A stretch of 64,000 nt of DNA. Origin: SVEL01 sp045125245. GTDB lineage: Bacteria > Bacillota > Clostridia > Lachnospirales > Lachnospiraceae. Below are positions 1 through 9,077 of the stretch, in pieces (position 1 is the first letter of the stretch; the number at the start of each line of letters is the position of its first letter). Where the stretch lies: contig JBGVNF010000136.1 of assembly GCA_045125245.1 (NCBI GenBank), positions 1 through 64,000 of the forward strand, in the 5' to 3' direction. Both the position numbers and the translations under genes were made by a program. Under the pieces are notes generated by a model that was not told the origin of the DNA, searched no databases, and was given only the letters and a program-made list of their open reading frames with translations.

Positions 1-1
1 G

Positions 2-670
2 CCGAGAATTTTAATTGTTGATGATGAAAAAGATGTTGTTGAGCTTCTTTGTAATTACTTTGATTTATGCGGTTATGATGTACTATCCGCTTATGATGGG
101 AAGAAAGCACTTGAAAAAATAAGTCAGAAGCCCGATATAATACTTCTCGACGTTAATATGCCGAAACTAAACGGACTTGAAGTGTGTAAAAAGATTCGGG
201 AGTTTGTTTCTTGTCCGATTTTGTTTTTGACGGCAAACGTTGATGACGTTGACAAAATAAACGGTTTTTCTGCGGGCGGGGACGACTATATTACAAAGCC
301 CTTTTCGCTTGACGAATTGGGTGCCCGTGTTTCTGCTCACTTGCGCCGTGATATGAGATTGCAGAAAAAATCCGATTTGAAATTCAGCGACGATTTGGTT
401 ATAGACTATTCCTTAAAAGCTGTCTATTTCAAGAACAAACCGATTTCTTTCTCAAAAACTGAATTTGATATTATAGAATTGCTTTCCACAAATGTGGGTA
501 TGGTTTTTGATAAAGAACGTATATATGAACGCTTATGGGGCTTTGATAGCGACGGGTGCTCTATGACAGTAGTTGAACATATCCGAAAAATACGAGCTAA
601 ATTTACAGAGGCAGGCTGCAAATCTTATATTGCAACAGTATGGGGGTGTGGTTATAAATGGGAAAACTAA
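2..670 (+). CDS. OmpR-family response regulator, 5' end outside window
   Basis: The frame is open from base 2, so the gene starts upstream of the window. The visible part opens with the receiver strand (ILIVDDEKD), followed by the phosphoacceptor region (IILLDVNMPK), the conserved Thr (FLTAN) and Lys (YITKPF). A winged-helix DNA-binding domain (Trans_reg_C) ends in WGCGYKWEN. It overlaps the histidine kinase gene by 13 bp and heads a regulator/kinase/ABC ATPase/permease set. This arrangement is typical of Bce- or Van-like systems that sense cell-wall-active peptides and switch on the linked transporter. The ligand cannot be read from sequence. Only the first few residues are missing. Confidence 0.93.
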   Translation, partial: PRILIVDDEKDVVELLCNYFDLCGYDVLSAYDGKKALEKISQKPDIILLDVNMPKLNGLEVCKKIREFVSCPILFLTANVDDVDKINGFSAGGDDYITKPFSLDELGARVSAHLRRDMRLQKKSDLKFSDDLVIDYSLKAVYFKNKPISFSKTEFDIIELLSTNVGMVFDKERIYERLWGFDSDGCSMTVVEHIRKIRAKFTEAGCKSYIATVWGCGYKWEN

Positions 671-1842
671 AGAAATTTATTTTAAGAATACCGCTAATGC
701 CCTCGCTGATAATCGTTATGTCATTTTTTATCATATTAGCGGTAATCCTTTCAAAAATGACTACGAGCTACGCAAATGAAAAATTACAACTCATTGGGGC
801 GAAATATATTGCGGTTGAAGAGAAAAACGAAGAAGTGGGTGAATCAGAATATCGTGTTACGCATTATATAGGACATTTTCCATTTTCCGAAGAAGATGAA
901 CAAGTGTATAATTTCTACACATTGATTTATGAGTATGCCTCTTTTTTCTGGTGTATTATCAGTATTATAATCGGTGGCGTTCTCTTTTATTTTGGCAAAT
1001 TGAAGAAACCAATAAAACTTTTAATAAATGCTTCCGAAAACATTTCCGATGATAACCTTGACTTCATTATAGATTACAGTGGAAAGGATGAATTGGGACA
1101 GTTATGTTCTTCTTTTGAAAAAATGCGTCTGTCGGTTCAAGATAATAATCGAACAATGTGGCGAATGATTGAAGAAAAACGCCGATTGAATAACTCTTTT
1201 TCTCACGAACTCAGAACACCACTTACTGTTATGAGGGGCAATGTCGAGCTTCTTCAAAAAGTCTATACAAGGTCAGATGTTCCGGAGGATAAGAAAGTAA
1301 CACTATTAAAAACTGTATCAAAGAACATTGAACGCATTGAAAACTATGTTTACAGTATGGGTATGATGAGTAAATTAGAGGATCAACCAATACAACCAAA
1401 GTGTACTGACATAGGTGAACTCTCGGCTCAATTAGAAAAATCATTAGAAATACTCTGTCAAGAAAACGGACTTGTATCTAACTTTGAAGCGGAAACTGAA
1501 TCAGGAGATATAAATGTTGATGTGAATATTATTATGCAGGTATTTGAGAATATCGTTTCAAATGCTGTTCGGTACGCCGTAAAGTCAATAGATGTATTTT
1601 ACCGTGTATCAGCAGATTATTTAACTATATCTGTATCAGACGATGGAACGGGATTCTCGGAAGAAGAACTTAAGACAGCGACTGCGCCCTATTATACGGG
1701 AAATCAAAATGATAACGAACTTCATTTTGGACTTGGTTTATATCTATGCAAAATACTATGTGAAAAGCATAAAGGAGCATTGACTCTTACAAATAATTCC
1801 ACTACCGGAGCGTGTGTGATTGCTTCATTTTTCTGCAAATAA
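658..1842 (+). CDS. Sensor histidine kinase
   Basis: 394 aa. There are two membrane segments (about residues 14-33 and 88-111) around a short extracytoplasmic loop of about 55 residues, then a HAMP-like linker. HisKA follows with the phosphoacceptor His183 in the motif SFSHELRTP, and a HATPase_c domain with N box (NIVSNAVRYA), G1 (SDDGTGFS) and G2 (GLGLYLCK). It is the cognate partner of the overlapping response regulator, and the start codon lies inside the regulator's 3' end, which implies translational coupling. The sensor loop is too short to suggest a direct ligand; in related four-gene modules the transporter helps sense the stimulus. Confidence 0.93.
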   Translation: MGKLKKFILRIPLMPSLIIVMSFFIILAVILSKMTTSYANEKLQLIGAKYIAVEEKNEEVGESEYRVTHYIGHFPFSEEDEQVYNFYTLIYEYASFFWCIISIIIGGVLFYFGKLKKPIKLLINASENISDDNLDFIIDYSGKDELGQLCSSFEKMRLSVQDNNRTMWRMIEEKRRLNNSFSHELRTPLTVMRGNVELLQKVYTRSDVPEDKKVTLLKTVSKNIERIENYVYSMGMMSKLEDQPIQPKCTDIGELSAQLEKSLEILCQENGLVSNFEAETESGDINVDVNIIMQVFENIVSNAVRYAVKSIDVFYRVSADYLTISVSDDGTGFSEEELKTATAPYYTGNQNDNELHFGLGLYLCKILCEKHKGALTLTNNSTTGACVIASFFCK

Positions 1843-1887
1843 TATTTAATTTATGATATTTTCTTGATATTTGAATTGTAAAATGAT

Positions 1888-1908
1888 CTTGCTATTAACA
1901 ATAGTAAG
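1888..1908 (+). promoter_or_regulatory. Inverted repeat before the ABC genes
   Basis: A 9-bp inverted repeat (CTTGCTATT / AATAGTAAG, one wobble pair, 3-nt centre) lies in the 98-bp gap between the kinase and the ABC ATPase and is followed by a run of seven T. It could be the response-regulator operator that controls the transporter genes, or a weak terminator or attenuator. The sequence alone does not separate these. Confidence 0.35.
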
Positions 1909-1940
1909 GTTATTTTTTTCTAATTCAAGGAGTGAAAATT

Positions 1941-2621
1941 ATGGATAGAATACTAAATGTAAAAAACATATCCAAAAGTTACAAAATTGGAAGCACAAAA
2001 GTTCAGGCTCTTAAAAGTACGACTTTAGAAATTAAGAAGGGCGAAATTGTCGTTGTTATCGGAAAAAGTGGTTCGGGCAAAAGTACCCTTTTGAATATTC
2101 TCGGCGGTCTTATAGTTCCGGATTCAGGCGAAGTGATGTTAGATGGCAAAAATCTGTATGGGCTGAGTGAAAAGGAACGAGCAAAAATCCGAAATCAAAA
2201 ATGCGGTTTTATTTATCAGAATTTCAATCTGATCAATGAACTGTCCGTTATAAATAATATTAGACTGCCTTTTGATATAGCAGGCAAACCGTATAACATC
2301 AAAAGGGAAAAGGAACTGCTTGATATTTTGGATTTAGATAAAAGACGCAATTTTTACCCGACACAGTTATCTGGTGGTGAAAGACAACGTACTGCTGTTG
2401 CACGAGCTTTGCTAATGGAACCTTCTATTATTCTTGCGGATGAGCCAACTGGTAATCTTGATTTTGAATCAGGAAACAAGGTGATGGCATTTGTGAAGCG
2501 TACCAATAGAGAACAAGGGCAAACCTATGTCATTGTAACCCACGATCTTGAATGGCTGAAAATTGCTCATACAGTTTACAGAATGAGTGACGGAAGGTTA
2601 GAGCAGGAGGTGCAGAAATGA
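1941..2621 (+). CDS. ABC transporter ATP-binding protein, MacB/BceA type
   Basis: 226 aa from the ATG at 1941, chosen because AAGGAG at 1928-1933 is well placed for it; an in-frame GTG at 1932 lies within that site. The full ATPase set is visible: Walker A (GKSGSGKS), Q-loop (IYQNFN), signature (LSGGERQR), Walker B with the catalytic Glu (ILADEPTGNLD) and the H-switch (VTHD). DEPTGNLD is typical of the LolD/MacB/BceA family, which works with FtsX-type permeases rather than classical importers. The gene overlaps the downstream permease by 4 bp (ATGA), so the two are translated together. Likely role: powering peptide-antibiotic detoxification or sensing. Confidence 0.93.
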   Translation: MDRILNVKNISKSYKIGSTKVQALKSTTLEIKKGEIVVVIGKSGSGKSTLLNILGGLIVPDSGEVMLDGKNLYGLSEKERAKIRNQKCGFIYQNFNLINELSVINNIRLPFDIAGKPYNIKREKELLDILDLDKRRNFYPTQLSGGERQRTAVARALLMEPSIILADEPTGNLDFESGNKVMAFVKRTNREQGQTYVIVTHDLEWLKIAHTVYRMSDGRLEQEVQK

Positions 2622-5253
2622 AACATACATTAGGTTTGATTAAAATATCTGCAAAAAGTTTGTTGCACAAAAACAGTGGAAACAAGCTATTGCTCATAGC
2701 AATATGTATTCTAACGCTTGTTCCTATGTTTTTGTATAACACAACAAACAGTATTATTGCAACCGTCAAAGAACAAAGAACAGCCGTTTACGGAATCTTT
2801 GATGAAATTTATTATCGTGAGCAAGTGTCGGAATTATCAACATTCACCGACGAAACATTAGAGGGACTACTGCCCCATTACAGATACGAAAGTTATGGTG
2901 TATTCTATACGGCTAAAACCTTACCTTTGGAGGGAAACAAAAGTCTAAACTTAGGCTTTGCAGACTCCGAAGCAATACGGATCGGTTGTATAAGCATAAA
3001 AGAAGGTCGCCTGCCGGAAACCGACAATGAAATTGCGTTGACTGAAGGTATCGCACAAGAATTGGGCGATTATAGTGTCGGGCAGGAAATTACCATTGAA
3101 AATCAAACGTATTCTCTGTGTGGAATCGTAAATGACTTCGGAAGATTATGGCCTCGTGGTGAGTTGCAGATAAAGGACAACATTACGCCCGTCAATGCAT
3201 TTATCACGCAAAAACGTCTTGAACAAGTTTTTGAAGAAACCCACAGCATAACACAACAAATTGTTATCATTAAAGAAGCAGAAATCGTCAATTCCAACGA
3301 TGATACATCAAGGCTATTTTCAAGCAACAAATCCTTTGATGTGAGTGAAAATTTCTCCATCCCTCGAAGCTTTATGGTCTTGATGTATGTAATATCGTTG
3401 TTGATTGTAACTACGATTCTGATTATGAACAAGACAAAGCTCCTTGCGAGAATCCGCAATTACCTCTTGCTCGGTATGAATAAGGGCAGTATTTTCTTTA
3501 TTCTTATGTTCGAAATGATTTGCATTTTGGTCATTGGTGTTGCGGTGGGAAGTGTGCTGAGTTTCTTTGTATCAAAAGCTTGTGTGCATCTTCTTCTGAA
3601 TAACGAATACAGTTATCCGGTGTTTGATTTTGATATGCAGTTAAACAAGGCGCTGATACTGTCCCTTTGTGTAGGGTTCATTATCGCCTTTACAATCTAT
3701 GCAGCATACATCGTAAAGCAGACTGCACTTGACAGTGAGGTAAGCGGAAAACATTATAAAAACACGAAGGCAAGAATCAGCATATTCAAATTGGATATGT
3801 TCAAAAATCGCAAAGCCATTATAGCGATTGTACTGCTGATTTCATTATCGTGTACGTTATTGTCCTACGGAGTCGCATATAAAAATTATTTCACCGAGGA
3901 TGTAACAGAAACTAATTCAAACTATGTAGAAAATGATTATGACTTTCAGTTTGCCTCAAAACTGATCAACGCACCCCCTCTTACCGATAAAGTCACGGGA
4001 GCACAGTTAACCCCCTTGCTTTTTACAAACAATTATGAAAAGAACGGGGCTGACCAAGACTTTATTGATTCCGTTGCATCTATTCCGGGAGTGTCGAAGA
4101 TTTTATCATACAGAGAGAATCAAAAAATGAATCTCCTTGTAAAAGCCGGCAACATTGACACGTATTTTGATGGTTCCGACTCGATGCCCGATGGCAGATA
4201 TAGTATGGAAACATTTATGCAAATCAACAATTATAATCTCATTTGGACACATTCCAATATGCAGATGACGATGTGTTGATATGTAGCGAGATCGTCGGAT
4301 ACAGCCGGCAAAGTTTGGAAGAGTTAAAGGCATCTGTTATTGAGGGTGAAATTAACATAGACAAGCTAATGTCGGGAGAAGAAGTCATTCTCCGTGTTCC
4401 AGCATACAAAATAACGGAGCAAGATTTCGGTGGAATGATACTAAGAGGAATTATCCCTGCAGAGTATGACGATCCGGATGTAATCAATATGACACAGTTT
4501 AAGGTCGGTGATGAAATCATACTTTCGGGATTGCTTACGGACGAGCCGTTAAACGGCGGCGTCGCAGAATCGGATATATCTTTGTTTTACCGAAAGGACG
4601 TAACGGTAAAAATCGGAGCTATTATCCGAAGCACCGATGGAAAACTCATTTCAAGCAGAGCCGGAGCAGCTTGTTCGGTTCTGACTGCAAATGAAGCATT
4701 GGACGAGTTGGGAATCCCCGCCGCTTACAGTGTGGTTAGCATTTATACTGATGTTGACGCAAACAATACACTAATTGCGAAAGAACTGCAAGTATTGGGT
4801 CTTGATTATCCCAATATGACATTTGAAAATTGGTCAAGTGATGTTAGGACGTATAAGGTCTACAACCTGCTTGTGGCTATTTTCGCTGTAACATTTATGG
4901 TCATACTAACAGTAGTAACCTTTACGATGCTTCTGATTCAGCTTGTTATCAAGACAAGATTAAGCCTTTCGACATATGCGCTTTATCGAATCAACGGCTT
5001 GAGTTTCCGAAAACTGGTAGCATCATTGCTCCTACAGTTAGTAGTGGCTTTCTCCATCGGAGCTACATTATCCGTGCCAATGACATGGTTGGTAATTAAA
5101 AAGGGCTTCAATATTTTAGGTACAATAACACATTATTTTACGCAAAGCGATTATCTGTTTGTTGTCCTAAGTGTGTTTGTGCTGATGGTTGTTTCGTTTA
5201 TTCCAAGTTTAGTAATACTGTATAAGCGGAAAAATAATATTCTTTTGGACTAA
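2618..5253 (+). pseudogene. FtsX-like ABC permease, frameshifted
   Basis: This is one permease split into two reading frames. Part one (2618-4279, 553 aa) has an N-terminal membrane segment, a large extracytoplasmic domain, three more membrane segments (about residues 250-370) and a further one near residue 395. Part two is open from about 4237 in another frame and runs to 5253, adding the rest of a second extracytoplasmic domain and the last three membrane segments. Near 4245-4252 the text ...GGACACATTCC... would read through if one CA were removed, giving 877 residues, a normal length for this family. The lesion is either real inactivation or a sequence error. The ATPase upstream is intact. 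Part two could in principle start from a TTG at 4243, but a half-permease would probably not work. Confidence 0.8.
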
Positions 5254-5512
5254 ATTATTAAGGAGCAGCTGATGATACAATACATGTGGAGACGGTATGT
5301 TTATTGACAAAATTCCATGAGGCAGCCATAGTGTCTAGAGAATAAGGCAAAGGCTATTAGGGATGTACTAAACTGTAAAAAACGATAGGCTCAGGTTCAG
5401 ATTGAAGGAATCTGAGCTTTTGTTTATGTGCCTATCAGCATATCAGGGGCTGCTGTCAATATATAGAAATATATGAGAATTAGCAAACTTCAAAGAAAAA
5501 GCATAAAATGGG
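5254..5512 (+). other. Intergenic stretch with a possible micro-ORF
   Basis: No convincing gene is present. An 11-codon ORF at 5272-5307 (MIQYMWRRYVY) follows a good AAGGAG site right behind the permease stop, but it is too short to call and may be the stub of a lost gene. A terminator and the promoter of the next gene are listed separately. Confidence 0.4.
5389..5425 (+). terminator. Terminator after the permease
   Basis: A 10-bp stem (GCTCAGGTTC pairing with GAATCTGAGC, one G-U) with a 9-nt loop is followed by TTTTGTTT. It plausibly ends the regulator/kinase/ABC transcript. Confidence 0.7.
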
Positions 5513-5541
5513 TTGACTATTCAAATATATGGTGCTAGATT
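5513..5541 (+). promoter_or_regulatory. Sigma-A-type promoter for the XRE gene
   Basis: A -35 box TTGACT (5513-5518) and a -10 box TAGATT (5536-5541) are separated by 17 bp. A small symmetrical sequence (GTACGTAGGTAC) lies just downstream, near the expected start of transcription, where an autorepressor could bind. Confidence 0.55.
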
Positions 5542-5609
5542 GTACGTAGGTACGAGCGGATTGAAAAGGTGCAGTGTTCGTATATACGTTTTTTGGATGG
5601 AGTGATAGT

Positions 5610-5984
5610 ATGCTTATAAGTGAAAGAATATTTAAGATTTTAAAAGATAAAAATATGTCGCAGAGTGCTTTTGCAAAGCAGGTAGGTTTAGCAGGAAGTA
5701 CTGTGAGTGATTGGAAGAGGAAGAAGACTAATCCATCGGCAGATAAGATTATGGATATCTGTATGGTGTTGGAAGTAACACCTGAGCAGTTGCTTACGGG
5801 AAAAGATATTGATGAAGACTATGTAGAGTTTAAACCTAAGAGGGCGAAAGCTGATGTGGGAATTTCAAAAGCCGATAGTCGTATACTTGCAGATATTTAT
5901 GGATTGAAACAGGAACAGCGTAGAAGACTCATGAAATATATGGAGGCTTTGAAGTGTGTAGAAGCGTTGGAAGATATGAAGTGA
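5610..5984 (+). CDS. XRE-family HTH transcriptional regulator
   Basis: 124 aa from the ATG at 5610, preferred because GGAG at about 5599-5602 precedes it; an upstream in-frame start (5574) adds residues unlike the family. An HTH_3 domain fills residues 1-60 (SQSAFAKQVGLAGSTVSDWKR is the recognition region), followed by a linker and a C-terminal helical segment with no recognisable domain. Proteins of this form are usually repressors of phage, plasmid or other accessory genes. It lies between two accessory modules and upstream of the ORF6N gene, but its target is not evident. Confidence 0.85.
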   Translation: MLISERIFKILKDKNMSQSAFAKQVGLAGSTVSDWKRKKTNPSADKIMDICMVLEVTPEQLLTGKDIDEDYVEFKPKRAKADVGISKADSRILADIYGLKQEQRRRLMKYMEALKCVEALEDMK

Positions 5985-6020
5985 TTCAAGGTGTAAAAAG
6001 TTGCACATTGAATCCAGAGA

Positions 6021-6047
6021 CTTGGTATCAAAAATTTTGACATCAAG
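6021..6047. promoter_or_regulatory. 27-bp palindromic site upstream of the ORF6N gene
   Basis: An imperfect palindrome (CTTGGTATCAAAA... TTTTGACATCAAG) lies 27 bp before the ORF6N start codon. A very similar 27-bp palindrome occurs inside the gene at 6284-6310 (22 of 27 positions the same by eye). The upstream location fits an operator. Confidence 0.5.
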
Positions 6048-6074
6048 ATAAGGACAAAAGATTGGAGGTATATT

Positions 6075-7100
6075 ATGTCAGAAGGTACAGAGAAAGATAT
6101 TATTTCAGAAGAAAATATATATGAGAAAATCTATATTATTCGTGGTCAGAAAGTAATGTTAGATTTTGAACTTGCGGAAATCTACGGATATACTACAAAA
6201 GCGTTTAACCAGCAAGTGAAGAATAATAAAGAGCGTTTTGATGAGGATTTTCGTTTTAAGCTTACTAGAGAAGAAGTTAAAAACTTGAGGTCAAAAAATT
6301 TGACCTCAAGTTGGGGTGGTTCTAGATATTTGCCATATGTGTTTACCGAACAAGGTATCTATATGTTAATGACTGTTTTGAAAGGTGATTTAGCTATCAG
6401 ACAAAGTAAAGCCCTAATTCGAACCTTTAAACGTATGAAAGATTATATTATCGAAAATCAGGGATTGATTGGGGAAAGGGAATATCTACAGTTATCGATG
6501 CAGGTAACACAAAATGTTTTAGATACTTTAGAGATTAGGCATGAATTGAATGAAGTGGAAGAACAAATGGCAGATGTAGTGGATAAATTAAGTACGGTGG
6601 TGTATAAGTCAGATTTATCGGATATTATGACAGAGTTTGGTGAACCACAGATAAAGCGTGGATATCTTATTTTCAATGGAGAACCATTTAAAGCGGATTT
6701 GGCATATAACGAAATATATCAGCAGGCAAAAAATACCATTTTTATTATTGATAATTATATCGGAATCAAGACATTAGAACATTTGATTAATTGTAACAAT
6801 GGTATAAATATAACTATATTTAGTGATAACTTACATAACGGTCTTTGTGCAAATATATTTGCAGATTTTTGCAAAGAATATCCAGGACATCATATTTCGC
6901 TAAAAAGATCTGGAGGGATATTTCATGATAGATATATTGTACTTGATTATGGAACAGATGAGTGCAGAGTATTCCTATGCGGAGCGTCATCAAAGGATGC
7001 TGGGACAAGAATTACTAGTATAAATGAAATTTATACAGTACATATGTATGATGCTATGATTGGTAGTTTGTTAAATAATCCAGATTTATTATTAAAATAA
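6075..7100 (+). CDS. ORF6N-domain protein with PLD-like C-terminal domain
   Basis: 341 aa, start supported by GGAGG at about 6064. Residues 12-110 form an ORF6N domain (YIIRGQKVMLDFELAEIYGY, then FTEQGIYMLM), a DNA-associated domain common in phages and mobile islands of Firmicutes and Bacteroidetes. Residues 150-185 look like a coiled coil. The C-terminal region (about 195-335) carries FHDRYIVLDYG and CGASSKDAG. It resembles a phospholipase-D-like fold in which the usual HxK is replaced by HDR, seen in other ORF6N proteins, so catalytic activity is doubtful. Role is unknown; a DNA-binding or host-takeover protein of mobile origin is the best guess. Composition is AT-rich like the neighbouring accessory genes. 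Confidence 0.8.
   Translation: MSEGTEKDIISEENIYEKIYIIRGQKVMLDFELAEIYGYTTKAFNQQVKNNKERFDEDFRFKLTREEVKNLRSKNLTSSWGGSRYLPYVFTEQGIYMLMTVLKGDLAIRQSKALIRTFKRMKDYIIENQGLIGEREYLQLSMQVTQNVLDTLEIRHELNEVEEQMADVVDKLSTVVYKSDLSDIMTEFGEPQIKRGYLIFNGEPFKADLAYNEIYQQAKNTIFIIDNYIGIKTLEHLINCNNGINITIFSDNLHNGLCANIFADFCKEYPGHHISLKRSGGIFHDRYIVLDYGTDECRVFLCGASSKDAGTRITSINEIYTVHMYDAMIGSLLNNPDLLLK
6284..6310. repeat. Internal copy of the 27-bp palindrome
   Basis: Inside the ORF6N gene, a perfect 14-bp inverted repeat (AACTTGAGGTCAAA, 6282-6295, with its complement 6299-6312) has a 3-nt centre. It encodes the conserved stretch around LRSKNLTSS, and its core closely resembles the upstream palindrome at 6021-6047. Confidence 0.6.
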
Positions 7101-7188
7101 AGCATTAGTAGTTATGTAATATGCAATTCGATTGATTAGAGATATTACATGAGACTAAGGTGATTAAATTTTAAGAAAATTCCCTTAT

Positions 7189-7216
7189 TGACAAAGTAAA
7201 TGTACAGTGTTAGAAT
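7189..7216 (+). promoter_or_regulatory. Promoter of the ABC-F resistance gene
   Basis: A consensus -35 TTGACA (7189-7194) and a near-consensus -10 TAGAAT (7211-7216), 16 bp apart, place transcription start near 7223. This leaves a leader of about 270 nt before the ABC-F start codon. Confidence 0.75.
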
Positions 7217-7369
7217 AACCCCATCTTAAGGAGAGAGGTGAGAAGATGAGAAAATAATTTACTTTTGATTACATGAATGTTTATACAATATGAGCGTCAT
7301 CGCCCATATTAGTTTTCGTGTTGCCAAAAGTGGATTATGTTCTCATAACCTCTCTTTTTGTGTGCGTAG
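7217..7369 (+). promoter_or_regulatory. Attenuator leader with short uORF and long-range terminator
   Basis: The leader carries a strong ribosome site (GAGGTGA at 7235-7241) and a three-codon ORF, MRK (7246-7257). The ribosome-site strand GAGAGGTGAGAA (7233-7244) pairs with 7340-7354 (TTCTCA...CCTCTC, 3-nt bulge), which is followed at once by five T: a terminator whose 5' arm is the uORF's own ribosome site. Between the arms lie a second hairpin (7288-7311, AATATG.. /..CATATT) and a possible second uORF (MNVYTI, 7273-7293). A ribosome stalled on the uORF would cover the 5' arm and prevent termination. This logic is known for resistance ABC-F and erm genes; its use here is inferred. Confidence 0.7.
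7246..7257 (+). CDS. Leader peptide MRK
   Basis: A three-codon ORF with a good ribosome site (GAGGTGA, 5 nt spacing), placed so that ribosomes on it overlap the 5' arm of the leader terminator. It is probably a regulatory uORF whose translation senses ribosome-targeting antibiotics, not a functional peptide. Far too short to support by similarity. Confidence 0.5.
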   Translation: MRK

Positions 7370-7495
7370 AATTTATTACAATGTTAGGTGTATTTCCTTC
7401 TTTAGGTGAAATATATGAGGTTATAGTATGTAATGGAACTGTTTGGCGACCAACAGTTCTTTTTGTTTAAAAGAACCATGAGAGGAGGAATGTGT

Positions 7496-9022
7496 ATGTC
7501 ACAGATTAGTGTAAGTAATCTCACCTTCGGATATGAAGGAAGTTTTGATAATGTTTTTGAAAATGTATCATTCTCTATTGATACAAATTGGAAGCTTGGT
7601 TTTATAGGCAGAAATGGTAAGGGAAAGACTACATTTTTGAATTTGTTATTGGGTAAATATTCATTTGTTGGTTCTATATCAGCATCTACAAAGTTTGATT
7701 ATTTTCCATATGAAATTACAGACTATCAGAAGGAAATGCCAGTAGTTGATTTTATGGAGGATTTGAAACCGGGCTGTGAAATGTGGAGAGTGGTTTGTGA
7801 ACTGGAAGAGTTGTCAGAGAACGCTGAAATTTTGTATAGGCCTTTCAATACATTAAGTCCTGGAGAACGTACCAAAGCATTGCTTGCGATTTTGTTTTCC
7901 GAGGAAAATGAGTTTTTGTTAATTGATGAACCTACAAATCATCTTGATAAAGATGCGAGAGAGTGTGTGAAGTCGTATTTGGCTTCTAAGAAAGGCTTTA
8001 TATTAGTTTCTCACGATAGAGATTTGCTAGATGCATGTACAGATCATTGTTTGGTATTGAATCGTAGCAGTATCGAAGTGCAAAATGGTAATTTTTCCAT
8101 ATGGTGGGAGAGTAAGCAACGAAAAGATAAGTTTGCCTTATCAGAAAATGAGAAACATAAGAAGGAAATTCAGAAATTAAACAGAGCAGCGGAACAGGTT
8201 TCTAAATGGGCGGATAAAAGTGAACGTTCAAAAATAGGATTTGATCCAATAAAAGAGCATGACAGATGTTTAAGTACAAGAAGCTATATCGGAGCAAAAA
8301 CGAAAAAGATGCAGAGTCGTGTAAAACAGATGGAAAAGCGTATAGAAAGGGAGATCGAGGAAAAAGAAGGTCTTCTTCAAGATATAGAAACGCCAAAGGA
8401 TTTAAAGCTGTTTAATCTAACTCATCATAAAAAAACTCTTGTTAATGTAAAAGAGTATAGTTTGAGGTATAAAGATTCAGACGAACCAGTATTTGAAGGT
8501 GTATCTTTTGTGATTGAAGGTGGAGAAAGGGTTTCTTTATCTGGAAAAAATGGAAGCGGAAAGACCACGATTATTAGGAAAATCTTGCAAAAATGTAATG
8601 GAGATGCTAAAACAAGTGAAATCGTCGAAGATGGGATATGTGAAGTGGTAAACGGTCTTGTTATTTCGTATGTTGGACAGGAAACGGTTGGGCTAAAGGG
8701 CAGTATTTCTAATTATTGTAAAGACCACAATCTGGACAAGAGTTTATTTTGTTCTATACTTAGACAATTAGATTTTGAAAGAGATCAGCTTTTGAAAAAT
8801 ATAGAAAATTATTCAGAAGGTCAGAAGAAGAAGGTACTGTTGGCAACCAGCTTACTTACACCTGCTCACATTTACATTTGGGATGAACCGTTAAATTACA
8901 TTGATATTTTTTCACGTATGCAGCTAGAAAAATTAATTTTAGAATATCAGCCAACCATGATATTTGTAGAACATGATACAAGTTTTTGTAAGAAAATAGC
9001 TACTAAAGTAATTGAATTATAA
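7496..9022 (+). CDS. Lsa-type ABC-F ribosomal protection protein
   Basis: 508 aa from the ATG at 7496, which has GGAGG (7484-7488) at ideal distance; the earlier starts at 7433 and 7490 do not. There are two ABC domains and no membrane segments. Domain 1 has Walker A (GRNGKGKT), signature (LSPGERT) and Walker B (LLIDEPTNHLD); domain 2 has GKNGSGKT, YSEGQKKK and IWDEPLNYID. The last motif and the N-terminal MSQISVSNLTFGYEGSF are typical of the Lsa/Eat group, which removes lincosamides, streptogramins A and pleuromutilins from the ribosome. The inter-domain linker (about 200-310) is the drug-specificity arm. It stands alone behind an attenuator leader, which fits antibiotic induction. The family is fairly sure; the exact drug range is not. 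Confidence 0.85.
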   Translation: MSQISVSNLTFGYEGSFDNVFENVSFSIDTNWKLGFIGRNGKGKTTFLNLLLGKYSFVGSISASTKFDYFPYEITDYQKEMPVVDFMEDLKPGCEMWRVVCELEELSENAEILYRPFNTLSPGERTKALLAILFSEENEFLLIDEPTNHLDKDARECVKSYLASKKGFILVSHDRDLLDACTDHCLVLNRSSIEVQNGNFSIWWESKQRKDKFALSENEKHKKEIQKLNRAAEQVSKWADKSERSKIGFDPIKEHDRCLSTRSYIGAKTKKMQSRVKQMEKRIEREIEEKEGLLQDIETPKDLKLFNLTHHKKTLVNVKEYSLRYKDSDEPVFEGVSFVIEGGERVSLSGKNGSGKTTIIRKILQKCNGDAKTSEIVEDGICEVVNGLVISYVGQETVGLKGSISNYCKDHNLDKSLFCSILRQLDFERDQLLKNIENYSEGQKKKVLLATSLLTPAHIYIWDEPLNYIDIFSRMQLEKLILEYQPTMIFVEHDTSFCKKIATKVIEL

Positions 9023-9036
9023 TCTGCACATATTTT

Positions 9037-9066
9037 AAGACCTCCACCAGGTTTGGTGGAGGTCTT
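9037..9066. terminator. Hairpin between convergent genes
   Basis: A perfect 12-bp stem (AAGACCTCCACC with its complement) and 6-nt loop lie between the ABC-F gene and the convergent membrane-protein gene. The downstream T tract is broken (GTTAATTTTAATT), so termination is likely but perhaps weak. It may serve both strands. Confidence 0.65.
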
Positions 9067-9077
9067 GTTAATTTTAA

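Noticed and set aside
5272..5307. Eleven-residue peptide MIQYMWRRYVY
   Set aside because: Its ribosome site is good, but the length is too small to support a gene without conservation data. Mentioned under the intergenic stretch only.
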